Source: Gammaproteobacteria bacterium (GTDB lineage Bacteria; Pseudomonadota; Gammaproteobacteria; Pseudomonadales; Pseudomonadaceae). From it: a DNA stretch of 48,031 bases. Made by a program: the position numbers and the translations under genes. Below the pieces are notes generated by a model, which was given only the letters and a program-made list of their open reading frames with translations, was not told the DNA's origin and made no database searches. The DNA lies in assembly GCA_018826895.1 (NCBI GenBank), contig JAHJYA010000069.1, positions 1-48,031 on the forward strand, read 5' to 3'. Positions 13,546 to 22,489 of this stretch are shown here, in pieces. Positions within the stretch are counted from its first letter, which is position 1. Every line of letters begins with the position of its first letter.

Positions 13546-14748
13546 TTATAATGTTTTTGTGCTTAGATATTTCGCCCAGTCTTCCATTAGTTCTCTGCGC
13601 TTTTCTAAATAGTCAGATCTGGAGTATGCCCCTTCGGTTTGATCGCGTTCGTCATGTGCAAGTGCCATTTCACAAATTTCACGCGGGTAGTGTGTGCGTT
13701 CACCAGCCCAGTCGCGAAATGATGAGCGGAAACCATGTCGCGTAATAGATTTATATCCCATGTCATGCAGTAGGGTGCGGATCGCATTTACATGCATTAC
13801 ACCGCTTTTACCTTGGCCAGGGAATAAGAATGGACTGCCTTCAATACGTGGAATATCTCGCAGGCAATCAATGACTTGGTTAGCAAGTGGTATGACGAAG
13901 GCGACGCGCATTTTCATGCGCTCGTCGGGAAGTGACCACGTACGAGCTTCAAAATCAAACTCATCCCAGCGTGCGAATCGCACCATGTGCGCGCGCGCGG
14001 CGGTCATGATCAGCAATTGTGCGGCAAGAGATGGCGATGTCATGTTCGCTTTCAATTGATGCATTAGCTTTGGTACGTCTTGCCACGGCATTGCGGGAAA
14101 GTGCTCGCGCTTTCGAGCTTTTTTCTTTTCTGCCCGGCTGAGTAAGTTGTCCAGGTGGCCACGCCACCGTGCTGGGTTTTCTCCGTCACGAAGTCCGCGC
14201 GCTTTTGCTGCGTCCAGAATTTGTTCGATCTGTCCGCGTACCTCGTCAGCTGTCCGGGTTTTGGTGGTCCATATGGGCTGCAGAACGTTGAGAATGTGCG
14301 CTGTGTCGATCTGCTCGGCAGCCAGCTTGCCGATATGGGGGAATGCATAGAGCTCTAGCTTGCGCATCCAGCCTTTACGCCACTGCGCAGACCAGCTCCC
14401 GCCGTGGGCTATCCAGTAATCTGTTGCCAGAACTTCAAACTTGAGCTGTTTTGCCTCTTGGGCTCGCTGAGCCTCGCGCAGGGCCTCACGTTCCTGATCT
14501 CGGGCGGCAAGTGGGTCGATACCATCTATCAGCTGGCGGCGTTTGGTGCTTGCTTCGAGTCGGGCGCTCTTGAGGCTGATCTCTGGATACGAACCTAAAC
14601 CCATTTCCCTGCGGCGACCAGCGAGCTGGAAGCGCAGTAGCCAAGACTTGCGCCCTGTGTGTTTGACGACCAGGCGAAGCCCATCTCCATCTTCGTAGGT
14701 GCCAGGTTCTGTCAGGTTCTCGACCTGTTTCGGATTTAGCTTGCCCAT
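13546..14748 (-). CDS. P4-type tyrosine recombinase (integrase)
   Basis: The product is 400 aa from the ATG at 14748 (GGAGGAC site). The N-terminal DUF4102 domain is clear (DGDGLRLVVKHTGRKSWLLR, then REMGLGSYPEISLKSAR, residues 20-80). A SAM-like core-binding domain (~105-200) follows. Catalytic residues: Arg in TAARAHMVRFARWDEFD (~260), His and Arg in RHGFRSSFRDWAGE (~345), a His in MALAHDE, and the nucleophile Tyr in GAYSRSDYLEKR (~380). It cuts and joins the island's attachment sites. Its 5' end faces the ppa end of the island, as usual for this family, so attachment should lie within 14750-14920. The 276 bases after its stop toward the cargo gene (13270-13545) hold nothing I can identify. 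Confidence 0.95.
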   Translation of the reverse strand: MGKLNPKQVENLTEPGTYEDGDGLRLVVKHTGRKSWLLRFQLAGRRREMGLGSYPEISLKSARLEASTKRRQLIDGIDPLAARDQEREALREAQRAQEAKQLKFEVLATDYWIAHGGSWSAQWRKGWMRKLELYAFPHIGKLAAEQIDTAHILNVLQPIWTTKTRTADEVRGQIEQILDAAKARGLRDGENPARWRGHLDNLLSRAEKKKARKREHFPAMPWQDVPKLMHQLKANMTSPSLAAQLLIMTAARAHMVRFARWDEFDFEARTWSLPDERMKMRVAFVIPLANQVIDCLRDIPRIEGSPFLFPGQGKSGVMHVNAIRTLLHDMGYKSITRHGFRSSFRDWAGERTHYPREICEMALAHDERDQTEGAYSRSDYLEKRRELMEDWAKYLSTKTL

Positions 14749-14776
14749 AGTGTCCTCCGCCGCAATGCCATTTCTA

Positions 14777-14800
14777 CTTGTCCCCCCACTTGTCCCCCCA
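14777..14800. repeat. 12-bp tandem repeat upstream of the integrase
   Basis: CTTGTCCCCCCA occurs twice, exactly adjacent (14777-14788 and 14789-14800), 29 bases from the integrase start. G-run repeats of this form often precede P4-type integrase genes. They may be arm-type binding sites for the integrase or excision factor. Confidence 0.6.
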
Positions 14801-14920
14801 CTTAGTCATCGGATGGGGTTGTATTGCATTGGACTCGGTTGGTTGGGTAAATGGCTGTAGCCCTTTATTTATCTAGGCTACCAGCTTAGGTTTTGGATTT
14901 GGTAGGATTATTTTGGGCAT

Positions 14921-14948
14921 AAAAAAAACCGGCTTGTGGCCGGTTTTT
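14921..14948 (-). terminator. Bidirectional-type terminator after ppa
   Basis: The stem AAAAACCGGC / GCCGGTTTTT-like pairing with a TTGTG loop is flanked by A-run and T-run on its two sides, so it can work on either strand. It follows the ppa stop by about 17 bases and marks the start of undisturbed chromosome. Confidence 0.8.
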
Positions 14949-14964
14949 AGGGGGATGCCTCAGC

Positions 14965-15492
14965 TTATTTTTGGTAAGCCGCGGCGGCCTTATTAATCAG
15001 GTTGCGGGCCTCATCGGCGCCGGCCCAACCTTCAACTTTGACCCACTTGCCCTTTTCGAGATCTTTGTAGTTCTCGAAGAAGTGCTTGATCTGCTCGATC
15101 AGCAGCGGGGGCAGGTCGGTGTATTCCTGTACGTCTTTGTACAGCACGCTCAGTTTGTCGTGCGGTACAGCAACCAGCTTGGCGTCGCCGCCGGCTTCGT
15201 CGCTCATCAGCAGCACGCCGACCGGACGGGCGCGGATGACCGAGCCAGGGGCAACCGGGTACGGGGTCACGACCAGCACGTCGAGGGGGTCGCCGTCGTC
15301 CGCCAGGGTGTGCGGGATAAAGCCGTAGTTGGCCGGGTAGAACATGGGGGTGGCCATAAACCGGTCGACCATCAGGCAATCGGTGTCGTGATCGATCTCG
15401 TATTTGATCGGCGCGTGGTTGGCCGGGATTTCGATGGCGACGTAGATGTCGTTCGGCAGATCTTTGCCGGCTGGAATCTTGCTGTAGCTCAT
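14965..15492 (-). CDS. ppa: Inorganic pyrophosphatase (family I)
   Basis: The product is 175 aa, the normal length for bacterial family I enzymes. It hydrolyses cytoplasmic pyrophosphate to phosphate with Mg2+, pulling biosynthetic reactions forward. The signature [10 protein letters not shown] (~residues 64-73) supplies the metal-binding aspartates. The YEIDHDT strand, the NYGFIPHT segment and KWVKVEGW near the C-terminus are also diagnostic. AGGGAGT precedes the ATG. It is the first intact chromosomal gene next to the island and has its own terminator. Confidence 0.97.
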   Translation of the reverse strand: MSYSKIPAGKDLPNDIYVAIEIPANHAPIKYEIDHDTDCLMVDRFMATPMFYPANYGFIPHTLADDGDPLDVLVVTPYPVAPGSVIRARPVGVLLMSDEAGGDAKLVAVPHDKLSVLYKDVQEYTDLPPLLIEQIKHFFENYKDLEKGKWVKVEGWAGADEARNLINKAAAAYQK

Positions 15493-15567
15493 GGGGCGAC
15501 TCCCTGGTGGGCCAAAAAAGTGGCGCGATTATAGGCACATTCGCCAGGCGTTGCCACGCTGTGTTGG

Positions 15568-16407
15568 CTAGCCATTGGTCGTGGATTGCCCGTCATTCGG
15601 TGGTGTGCGGTAGTCGGGGTGGGCCGCGAGCAGGCCTTGCAGGCGCGTGTGCGGGTCCTGGCGGTAGAACAGCGCGAGCTGCGCGTACAGCGCCGGGAAG
15701 GCCTCGGCCAGCAGGTCCGGGGCGCTGAAGAAGTATTCGCTGGTCACGGCAAAGAACTCGGCCGGGTTTTCTGCAGCATAAGGATCGATGGCGGTTTCGG
15801 CGTCGGGGTTGGCGTCCAGGGTAGCGTTGAGCTGATCAAAGGCGCTCTGCATGGCCTGCGCCCAGTCGGTGATGTGCATATTGCCGTGCAACGGTGGCAG
15901 GCCGTTGGCGTCGCCGTTGAGCATGTCGAGCTTGTGCGCCAGCTCATGGATCACCAGGTTGTAACCGTCCCAGCCGCCGCTGGCACGTACGCCTGGCCAG
16001 GCGAGAATCACTGGGCCTTGCTGCCAGGCCTCGCCGCTGTGTTCGCCGTCCCATTCGTGTTCCACGCCGCTGGCGTCGCGGTGCCGCTGTGGGCTGATGA
16101 AATCGTCCGGGTAGAGAATGATTTCGTGAAAGCCCTGGTACCAGTTGAGTTCGTCGAGTTGCAGCAGTGGCAGCTCGGCTTGTACCGCAAGGATCAACCG
16201 CTCGCTGAAGTCGAGTTCGACGCCGGGCAGAGCGCTGATGTGCTTGGCGTGCAGAAACAGTTGGGCGCGCTCGCGCAAGCGCTGCAAATCCGCTTCTGCA
16301 AGACCGTCGAGAATCGGCAGGGCCTGGCGGACCGCCTGCCAGGTGGCGGCGTCGACAGGATGGCGAGCGAGGATGCGCTGGCGGCGCCAGGCATGAAACG
16401 ACCACAT
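15568..16407 (-). CDS. mtfA: MtfA-type zinc peptidase
   Basis: The product is 279 aa from the ATG at 16407 (MWSFHAWRRQRILARHPVD), the usual family N-terminus; the 25 extra codons upstream look non-coding. The HExxH zinc motif is in VIHELAHKLDMLNG, with AVTSEYFFSAPDLL further on providing the third ligand region. In E. coli MtfA is a cytosolic peptidase that binds the repressor Mlc and affects glucose uptake. In Pseudomonas the substrate is unknown. It is divergent from the membrane protein gene at 16528. Confidence 0.88.
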   Translation of the reverse strand: MWSFHAWRRQRILARHPVDAATWQAVRQALPILDGLAEADLQRLRERAQLFLHAKHISALPGVELDFSERLILAVQAELPLLQLDELNWYQGFHEIILYPDDFISPQRHRDASGVEHEWDGEHSGEAWQQGPVILAWPGVRASGGWDGYNLVIHELAHKLDMLNGDANGLPPLHGNMHITDWAQAMQSAFDQLNATLDANPDAETAIDPYAAENPAEFFAVTSEYFFSAPDLLAEAFPALYAQLALFYRQDPHTRLQGLLAAHPDYRTPPNDGQSTTNG

Positions 16408-16527
16408 GGGGCAGGGACTCGGGCGGTTGGGCAGGCCACCATAAGGGCAGCTGTCGGGCCGGGCAAGATCAGGAGTCGGCATAAAGGCTGCAACGGGGCA
16501 GGTATCTGCTTTTACGAGGGGCTGCTT

Positions 16528-18111
16528 ATGTCGACCGACCGCCTATCCCGGTTGTCCGCCTGCCTGGCCCATGGACAGGGCCTCGACCTGCCCGGCCAGG
16601 CTGCACGGGTGCGTGCGCAGTGGCTGCCAGGCCGCGAGGGGCGCGGCCCGTTGTTGCTGGTTGCGCTCTTGTGGGCCCGGGAATGCGCTGATGTGGTGCG
16701 GGTTGTCGAGCAACACCTGGATGCACTGTTTGCCGATTTCGCCTGTACCCCCTCGATCTGGAGTGAGGCGCAGGCCGCCCGTCAGGTGCTGGCCGCGCTC
16801 AACCAGCAGCTCTATACCCAGGGCGAAGCGAGGCCTGGATCACCGCTGATGGGCGCCGGGCTGCTGTTGGTGCAGGAGGGCGAAGCGCAGTTTCTCCAGG
16901 CTGGCGCGATTGGCCTGTTGCGCTATCACGGCGGCAGCTTGCAGAGCCTGGCCGGGCGCGAGGACCTGGCCCTCGGGCAGCAGGCCGAACTGGCGCTGGT
17001 GCAGCACAGCCTGCCGCTGAGTGCCGGACAGGTGCTGGTGATGGCACCACAGCCGTTGTTTGGCGTGGTCGACCTGACGCAGTTGGGCAGTGCTTGCCAG
17101 GCGTTGGCCGCAGACGGCCTTGACGCGCTGTTGGCACCCCTGCTGCGCGCGCCCGGTGCGGTGGCAGCGTTGCTGCTGCAGATGGAGGCGCAGGCGTTAC
17201 CGTTGTCGCCACTCACCTGGCCGCCTGTAGAGGTGCCGATAGTCGGGCAAGTGCTCGATGGCTGGACCCTTACCGCCGCGTGTGCCTTCGGCCCGCCGGG
17301 GCGGGTATTTCGCGCGCAGGATGCTGGGGGCCGTGAAGCATTGTTATGGCTGAGCGAAAAACCGGCTGATGACGCCTTCTGGCAACACGAGTGGGCGATG
17401 CGTCGCAGCCGTGCACGCGCCCTGGCGTCGGTGCTCTCCAGCCGCCAGCCGCGCTGCCATGCCATGCACCTGTTTCAGGCACCGCCAGCGGGCGTGCGTA
17501 GCCTGGCGAGCTGGCGTGCTGCCCGTGAGACAGTGGATGCCGCGCGAGTGCTGGCGCTGCTGGATCAGGCCATCGAGGCCGTGCGCGCGCTGCAACGACG
17601 TGGCATGCAAGGCTTGCTGCTGGCGCCACGCAGCCTGTTGGTCAGCGAGGCCGGGCAGCTGTGGCTGTTCCCCGAGCAGGCGTTGCTGTTGCCTGGCGTG
17701 CCGCCGCAAACGGCAGTGCCCGAGCTATTGCCACTGGCGCCTGAGGCGCGCGAGGGACGCCTGGTGGATGGCCGCGCCGATCAGTTCGCCCTGGCTGCGC
17801 TGGTGTACTGGCTGCTGTGTGGGCAATGGCCGGAAATCGCCCGGCCCGAGGGCGGGCGTGCCAGTCGCTATGTGCCGCTGAGCAACTTTACCCGGCGTCT
17901 GCCGCCGGGCTGGGATGGGGTATTGGCGCGAGCCCTGGCGCCGCAGCCAGAGGCGCGCTTTGCCGCACTCTCGGAATTTCGCCTGGCGCTGCAGAGCCCG
18001 GCACCGCGTGCCCTGCAGCCGAGCGTGCGGCGCGAACCCTGGCGGCTGGCGCTGCTCGGTGTGCTGATGGTGCAACTGGGGATTGGGTTGCTGCTGAGCC
18101 TGGGGAGCTGA
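16528..18111 (+). CDS. Tandem degenerate PP2C-like and kinase-like membrane protein
   Basis: The product is 527 aa from the ATG at 16528 (GAGGGGC site). Residues ~1-215 align in order with PP2C phosphatases, but the metal-binding aspartates are gone: 'GDSR' is replaced in LQAGAIGLLRYHGGSLQSL, and no DGHGG is seen. Residues ~240-490 follow a Ser/Thr kinase plan with the key residues lost: no Lys in EALLWLSEK, the HRD loop replaced by GMQGLLLAPRSLLV, and no DFG. The late lobe (DQFALAALVYWLLCGQWP, then PEARFAALSEF) is well kept. The C-terminus ends in one membrane helix (LALLGVLMVQLGIGLLLSL), so it is tail-anchored with the domains in the cytoplasm. Active relatives with PP2C-kinase-TM order exist in Pseudomonas. 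This copy looks like a pseudoenzyme scaffold. Confidence 0.75.
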   Translation: MSTDRLSRLSACLAHGQGLDLPGQAARVRAQWLPGREGRGPLLLVALLWARECADVVRVVEQHLDALFADFACTPSIWSEAQAARQVLAALNQQLYTQGEARPGSPLMGAGLLLVQEGEAQFLQAGAIGLLRYHGGSLQSLAGREDLALGQQAELALVQHSLPLSAGQVLVMAPQPLFGVVDLTQLGSACQALAADGLDALLAPLLRAPGAVAALLLQMEAQALPLSPLTWPPVEVPIVGQVLDGWTLTAACAFGPPGRVFRAQDAGGREALLWLSEKPADDAFWQHEWAMRRSRARALASVLSSRQPRCHAMHLFQAPPAGVRSLASWRAARETVDAARVLALLDQAIEAVRALQRRGMQGLLLAPRSLLVSEAGQLWLFPEQALLLPGVPPQTAVPELLPLAPEAREGRLVDGRADQFALAALVYWLLCGQWPEIARPEGGRASRYVPLSNFTRRLPPGWDGVLARALAPQPEARFAALSEFRLALQSPAPRALQPSVRREPWRLALLGVLMVQLGIGLLLSLGS

Positions 18112-18117
18112 GCCTGC

Positions 18118-18573
18118 TTAATCGCTATTGATTGGCAGCACGTAGTTCTTGAATTGGTCGTCTTCGACGAAGCCGATCGACTCATAGACCTTCTGCGCCA
18201 CCTCGTTGTCGCGGCTGGTGGCCACACGCATGCGCACGGCATTGGTCTCTTTGGCCATCTTCTTCGCGGTCTGCAGCAGGCGATCGGCGACCAGTTGGCG
18301 ACGGGCATCCTCGGCCACGTAGATGTCGTTGAGGATCCACACACGCTTGAGCGACAACGACGAGTAGCTGGGGTAGAGCTGGCAGAAGCCCATCAGCTTG
18401 TCCTCGTCGTCGGCCAGGGCCAAGTAGATTACCGACTCCTTGCGGCGCAGGCGCTTTTCTAGAAACTTGCGCGACGACTCGGGGAAGGGCAGCTCGCCGT
18501 AGAATTCGCGGTATTTGACGAACAGCGGGGTCAACAGGTCCAGGTGTTCCAGGGTGGCTGGGACGATACGCAT
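18118..18573 (-). CDS. GNAT-family N-acetyltransferase
   Basis: The product is 151 aa. It has the full GNAT order: MRIVPATLEHLDLLTPLFVK, ESVIYLALADDEDKLMGFCQ (strands 2-4), VWILNDIYVAEDARRQLVAD (strand 4 and the acetyl-CoA pyrophosphate loop; the usual R-x-x-G-x-G/A is ARRQLVA), MRVATSRDNEVAQKVYESIG and the closing strand. The acceptor substrate is unknown. It is convergent with the gene at 16528 (stops 6 bases apart) and divergent from mpl. The 231-base gap to mpl holds their promoters. Confidence 0.9.
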   Translation of the reverse strand: MRIVPATLEHLDLLTPLFVKYREFYGELPFPESSRKFLEKRLRRKESVIYLALADDEDKLMGFCQLYPSYSSLSLKRVWILNDIYVAEDARRQLVADRLLQTAKKMAKETNAVRMRVATSRDNEVAQKVYESIGFVEDDQFKNYVLPINSD

Positions 18574-18804
18574 GGCGAGCCTCGACGTCGAAGGATGGCG
18601 GCAATGGCAATGCAGGTGCTATGCCAGTGGTAGGCCGATGCTGCCTCAAAGCGATTGGAAAGCGCAATCCAGGCGCGCGTTTGATCATGCCGTCGGCGGC
18701 TGGCCGCGTGCCACGGCAGCGCCGCCGCGGGGCGCTGTGGTAACCTGCGGCGAGTTTTAGCGGCCTTGTCACACGGCCCCTCCAGCCTGTTTGCGGAATT
18801 GTTC

Positions 18805-20160
18805 ATGCACATTCATATCCTCGGCATTTGCGGCACCTTTATGGGTTCCCTGGCGGTTCTCGCCAAGGCCCTCGGTCACCGGGTCACCGGCTCCGATGCC
18901 AACGTCTACCCCCCCATGAGCACCCAGCTCGAAGCCCAGGGCATCGAGTTGCTGCAAGGCTATGAGCCGGCGCACCTGCAGCCGGCGCCCGACCTGGTAG
19001 TGGTCGGCAATGCCATGAGCCGCGGTAACCCGGCCGTGGAGTACGTGCTCAACCAGGGTTTGCCTTATGTCAGCGGGCCACAGTGGCTGGCCGACCATGT
19101 GTTGCAGGGCCGTTGGGTGTTGGCCGTGGCCGGTACCCATGGCAAGACCAGCAGCTCAAGCATGCTCGCCTGGGTGCTGGAGCACGCCGGCATGAGTCCG
19201 GGGTTTCTGATCGGTGGCGTGCCGCAGAACTTTGGTATTTCCGCGCGTCTGGGTGAGACGCCGTTTTTCGTGGTCGAGGCCGATGAGTACGACAGCGCGT
19301 TTTTCGACAAGCGCAGCAAGTTCGTCCACTACCGCCCGCGCACTGCGATTTTGAATAATCTGGAGTTCGATCACGCGGATATTTTTCCGGATCTGGCGGC
19401 CATCGAGCGGCAGTTCCACCACTTGGTGCGCACCGTGCCGGGTGATGGCCTGATCATCCATCCGGCACGCGAAGCCGCGCTGGTGCGGGTGATCGATATG
19501 GGTTGCTGGACGCCGGTGCAGACCACCGGCGCCGACGGCCAATGGCAGGCGCGGCTACTCAGCCCGGACGGCTCACGCTTTGAAGTGAGCTTTGCCGGCA
19601 AGGTCGAAGGCGTGGTCGCCTGGGAGCTGACCGGTCAGCACAACGTCGCCAATGCCCTCGCCGTGTTGGCGGCGGCGCGGCACGTCGGCGTGGTGCCGGC
19701 GCTGGGCATCGAGGCGCTGGGCCGCTTTATCAACGCCAAGCGGCGCATGGAGAAGGTCGCCGAGGTGCGTGGGGTGACGGTCTATGACGACTTCGCCCAC
19801 CACCCGACTGCCATCGCCACCACGCTCGACGGCCTGCGCCAGCGCATCGGCGCGGACACCCGGTTGATCGCCATCGTCGAGCCGCGCTCCAACTCCATGA
19901 AGCTCGGTGCGCACCGCGAGGGCTTGGCCGAGTCTGTGCGCCAGGCTGATTCGGTGTACTGGTACGCGCCACCGAACCTGGGCTGGGACCTGGCGGCCTG
20001 CGTCGCAGCCTCGCCGGTGCAGACCCAGGTCTGTGACTCCCTGGAGGCGATCATCGCCGGCGTCACCGCCGAGGCGCAGCCCGGTACCCAGGTGGTGGTG
20101 ATGAGCAACGGTGGCTTTGGCGGCTTGCACGGCAAGCTCGCGGCCGCCCTGAACAACTGA
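18805..20160 (+). CDS. mpl: UDP-MurNAc:L-Ala-gamma-D-Glu-meso-DAP ligase
   Basis: The product is 451 aa, the usual Mpl length, starting [17 protein letters not shown] at 18805; the 13 upstream codons are not conserved in type. Mpl reattaches the recycled tripeptide to UDP-MurNAc in the cytoplasm during cell-wall recycling. Mur-ligase features: an N-terminal Rossmann-like [10 protein letters not shown], the ATP loop [12 protein letters not shown] (~residue 110), [11 protein letters not shown] (~170), [11 protein letters not shown] (~195), [11 protein letters not shown] (~280) and the C-terminal [10 protein letters not shown] (~330). It is followed by ubiX with a 35-base gap. Confidence 0.97.
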   Translation: MHIHILGICGTFMGSLAVLAKALGHRVTGSDANVYPPMSTQLEAQGIELLQGYEPAHLQPAPDLVVVGNAMSRGNPAVEYVLNQGLPYVSGPQWLADHVLQGRWVLAVAGTHGKTSSSSMLAWVLEHAGMSPGFLIGGVPQNFGISARLGETPFFVVEADEYDSAFFDKRSKFVHYRPRTAILNNLEFDHADIFPDLAAIERQFHHLVRTVPGDGLIIHPAREAALVRVIDMGCWTPVQTTGADGQWQARLLSPDGSRFEVSFAGKVEGVVAWELTGQHNVANALAVLAAARHVGVVPALGIEALGRFINAKRRMEKVAEVRGVTVYDDFAHHPTAIATTLDGLRQRIGADTRLIAIVEPRSNSMKLGAHREGLAESVRQADSVYWYAPPNLGWDLAACVAASPVQTQVCDSLEAIIAGVTAEAQPGTQVVVMSNGGFGGLHGKLAAALNN

Positions 20161-20195
20161 GCCGGCTGGCAAGCCAGCGGCTGCAAGGAGTAACA

Positions 20196-20828
20196 ATGAA
20201 CGGTCCCGAACGCATTACCCTGGCCATGACCGGTGCCTCTGGCGCGCAGTACGGCCTGCGCCTGCTCGATTGCCTGGTGCGCGAGGACCGCGAGGTGCAT
20301 TTTCTGATCTCCAAAGCCGCGCAACTGGTGCTGGCCACCGAGACCGACGTGACCCTGCCGGCTAAGCCGCAGGCGATGCAGGCGTTTCTCAGCGAGTACA
20401 CCGGCGCTGCGCCGGGGCAGATACGGGTGTACGGCAAGGAAGACTGGATGTCGCCGGTGGCCTCGGGTTCCGGCGCGCCCAGCGCCATGGTGGTGGTGCC
20501 GTGCAGCACCGGCAGCCTGTCGGCGATTGCCAGCGGTGCCTGCAACAACCTGATTGAGCGTGCCGCCGATGTCACGCTCAAGGAGCGCCGGCAGTTGATT
20601 CTGGTGCCGCGCGAGGCGCCGTTCTCCAGCATCCACCTGGAGAACATGCTCAAACTGTCGAACATGGGCGCGATCATTCTGCCGGCGGCGCCGGGCTTTT
20701 ATCACCAGCCGCAAACCATCGATGACCTGATCGACTTCGTCGTCGCGCGCATCCTCAATTGCCTGGGCGTGCCCCAGGACATGCTGCCGCGCTGGGGCGA
20801 GCACCACCGGGTCAGTGGCGATGAATAA
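20196..20828 (+). CDS. ubiX: Flavin prenyltransferase
   Basis: The product is 210 aa. UbiX prenylates FMN to make the cofactor used by the UbiD decarboxylase in ubiquinone synthesis. Diagnostic segments: [20 protein letters not shown] (flavin-binding loop), [20 protein letters not shown] (~100-120), [20 protein letters not shown] (~132-150) and the C-terminal [26 protein letters not shown] lies 6 bases before the ATG. The 3' end overlaps the next gene by 8 bases. Confidence 0.97.
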   Translation: MNGPERITLAMTGASGAQYGLRLLDCLVREDREVHFLISKAAQLVLATETDVTLPAKPQAMQAFLSEYTGAAPGQIRVYGKEDWMSPVASGSGAPSAMVVVPCSTGSLSAIASGACNNLIERAADVTLKERRQLILVPREAPFSSIHLENMLKLSNMGAIILPAAPGFYHQPQTIDDLIDFVVARILNCLGVPQDMLPRWGEHHRVSGDE

Positions 20829-21114
20829 GCCGCTGCGCTGGCTGGCCGTGCTGGCGCCGCTGCTGCTGGTCGGCTGCGCCAGCGTGCGCACCCTGGATGC
20901 CGCCAAACCCGGCGCCCCGGTGATCTACGCCGGCACCCGGCTGGACTGGTACAGCCTGCAGGGCGGCTGTTGCCCGCTGGAGCGCTTCGGCGCCGATGCC
21001 CCGGCGTATCCTGCGCTGGACCTGCCGGCCAGTGCCCTGCTCGATACCCTGCTGCTGCCCTTTGCCCTGGCGGTCGAGCTGGGGGTGAGCCTTGGTGTTA
21101 GCGGTGGTCTTTAA
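20821..21114 (+). CDS. YceK/YidQ-type small lipoprotein
   Basis: The product is 97 aa. A lipobox ends a typical signal (LAPLLLVGC, lipidated Cys ~19). The mature part matches the YceK/YidQ family pattern: [20 protein letters not shown] and the C-terminal [18 protein letters not shown]. The role is unknown; family members are predicted lipoproteins, here with no Asp at +2 (Cys-Ala-Ser), suggesting the outer membrane. Its ATG at 20821 lies inside the end of ubiX, so translation is probably coupled. Confidence 0.85.
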   Translation: MNKPLRWLAVLAPLLLVGCASVRTLDAAKPGAPVIYAGTRLDWYSLQGGCCPLERFGADAPAYPALDLPASALLDTLLLPFALAVELGVSLGVSGGL

Positions 21115-21152
21115 GGCTATGTCCCCGTTCTGTGTTGCGCGGGGACATAGCC
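21115..21152 (+). terminator. 13-bp hairpin after the lipoprotein gene
   Basis: GGCTATGTCCCCG (21115-21127) and CGGGGACATAGCC (21140-21152) pair perfectly around a 12-base loop, directly after the stop codon. There is no T-run. It may end the mpl-ubiX-lipoprotein transcript or protect its 3' end. Confidence 0.5.
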
Positions 21153-21154
21153 TC

Positions 21155-21244
21155 TCGTAGGCCCCGCGCCTCGCGGCGAATAGCAGCTATTCAGCGGTCT
21201 ATCAGATAGCCCAGAAAGCTTCGCGCCGGGGCGGCGCTCCTACG
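21155..21244. repeat. REP-like inverted pair
   Basis: CGTAGGCCCCGCGCCTCGCG near 21155 and its imperfect inverse ending GCGGCGCTCCTACG at 21244 resemble the GTAGGAGCG-type REP units of Pseudomonas arranged as a pair (BIME-like). They fill part of the 410-base gap before 21525; the rest of that gap (21245-21524) shows no gene I can support. Confidence 0.6.
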
Positions 21245-21524
21245 TGAGTCGCGTTTATAGCCGTCTTTAAACGCTGGTTGGCGTGGGTAAAGCCACTGCC
21301 ATGCTGTTATGCTGCGCGCCGCATTTTTCCCTCCCTCCGCATGCCCGGCGTCTCCAGCCGGGTGTGCTCGGGCATGAGCTGCGCCCTTGGGGCGCGGTCC
21401 CGCAGGCTGGCGTGATCAAGGCGACACCCTTATCGGTCCTGCACACATCCGGCGGTTTGTCGGGTCGTTGGCCAGCGTTCTGGAGCAGACGCGACCGTTC
21501 TTCTCTGCACACGAGTACGGTCAC

Positions 21525-22484
21525 ATGGCTGCATACCTGAACGCCACGGCTGCGTCTTTCGACGTGGTCATCACCTGGGTCGATGGCGCCGATCCGCTCT
21601 GGCGCGCGCGCCGCGCCGCGCACTGCGGTGAAATCGCTGCAGGCGTCACCCTGGCCACGGCCAATGTCGAAGGGCGCTTTCGCGATAACGGCGAGCTGCA
21701 CTACCTGCTGTGTTCGCTGCGGCGCTTCTGCCGCGACCTGCGCCGGGTGTTTCTGGTGACTGACGGCCAACGGCCCAGTTGGCTGGGAGACTTTCCCGAG
21801 GTAAGCGTGGTCGATCACCGCGATTTTATTCCGGCCGAGCTGCTGCCGACGTTTTCGTCGCGCGCAATCGAGGCCTCCCTGCACCTGATCCCAGGCCTGA
21901 GCGAGCACTTTGTTGCGTTCAACGACGATGTGTTTCTGATGCGCGAGGCCGGTTTTGCCGACTTCTTCGGCGTGCGCGGTTGCGTGGTCCACCTCACCGA
22001 TGAGCCGCTGCCGGTGCAGGGCGATGTGCAGAGCCTGTCCGGGCATAACGATGCCTTCAACGCCCGGCAGTGGATGCGCCGCCACTACGGTCGCTCGACG
22101 GTAGAACGGGTGCTTGCCCATGCTCCGCGCGGCGTGCGGCGCAGTTGGATGAACGAGCTGGAGGCGGCGCATCCGGCGATCTTTCGTGAGGTGCGTGAAG
22201 AGAAGTTCCGCCGGGTTAGCGGCCAGAGCATTCTTGCCAACCTGTACGGCGACTGGTGCCTGACCCTGGGCCGTGGCGAGGTGCGCGCTGACGAGTGCGC
22301 TTACCTGATGACCGATGATTTCGACACCGATGCCGAGCAGGTCGGCGCCTTTATCGAGCAGCAAGTGCTGGGGCGCAAGCTCAGCCTGTGCATCAATGAC
22401 CAGGGTGACGACCGTGAGATCAGTGCCACCCAACGCATCATGCAGCGGGTCATGGATCAGGTGTTTGTGCGCCGCGTGGCCTAA
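21525..22484 (+). CDS. Stealth-family sugar-phosphate transferase
   Basis: The product is 319 aa from the ATG at 21525; the frame runs further up, but that part is not conserved in character. All Stealth blocks are visible: FDVVITWVDGADPLWRAR (CR1, ~residues 12-29), GRFRDNGELHYLLCSLRRF followed by VFLVTDGQRPSWLGDF (CR2), LPTFSSRAIEASLHLIPGLS (CR2 end) and FVAFNDDVFLM. CR3/CR4 are represented by the later GHNDAFNARQW and FREVREEKFRR regions. Stealth enzymes transfer hexose-1-phosphate or similar units in capsule, LPS or teichoic-like polymer synthesis. No polymer-synthesis cluster is next to it, so the acceptor is unknown. Confidence 0.88.
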   Translation: MAAYLNATAASFDVVITWVDGADPLWRARRAAHCGEIAAGVTLATANVEGRFRDNGELHYLLCSLRRFCRDLRRVFLVTDGQRPSWLGDFPEVSVVDHRDFIPAELLPTFSSRAIEASLHLIPGLSEHFVAFNDDVFLMREAGFADFFGVRGCVVHLTDEPLPVQGDVQSLSGHNDAFNARQWMRRHYGRSTVERVLAHAPRGVRRSWMNELEAAHPAIFREVREEKFRRVSGQSILANLYGDWCLTLGRGEVRADECAYLMTDDFDTDAEQVGAFIEQQVLGRKLSLCINDQGDDREISATQRIMQRVMDQVFVRRVA

Positions 22485-22489
22485 GCCTG

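Noticed and set aside
13383..13745. 120-aa hydrophobic frame antisense to the integrase 3' end
   Set aside because: No ribosome site; it overlaps conserved integrase codons on the other strand. The hydrophobicity follows from T-rich DNA.
14820..14920. tRNA or tmRNA 3' end at the island boundary
   Set aside because: No T-arm consensus (GGTTCGAxTCC) and no cloverleaf pairing could be found on either strand.
1..14960. CRISPR array on the island
   Set aside because: No regularly spaced direct repeats or cas genes were seen; the repeats found are palindromic or simple tandem.
15586..16527. 314-codon extension upstream of the pseudophosphatase-kinase gene
   Set aside because: It runs antisense through the MtfA gene. 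A good start with a ribosome site exists at 16528.
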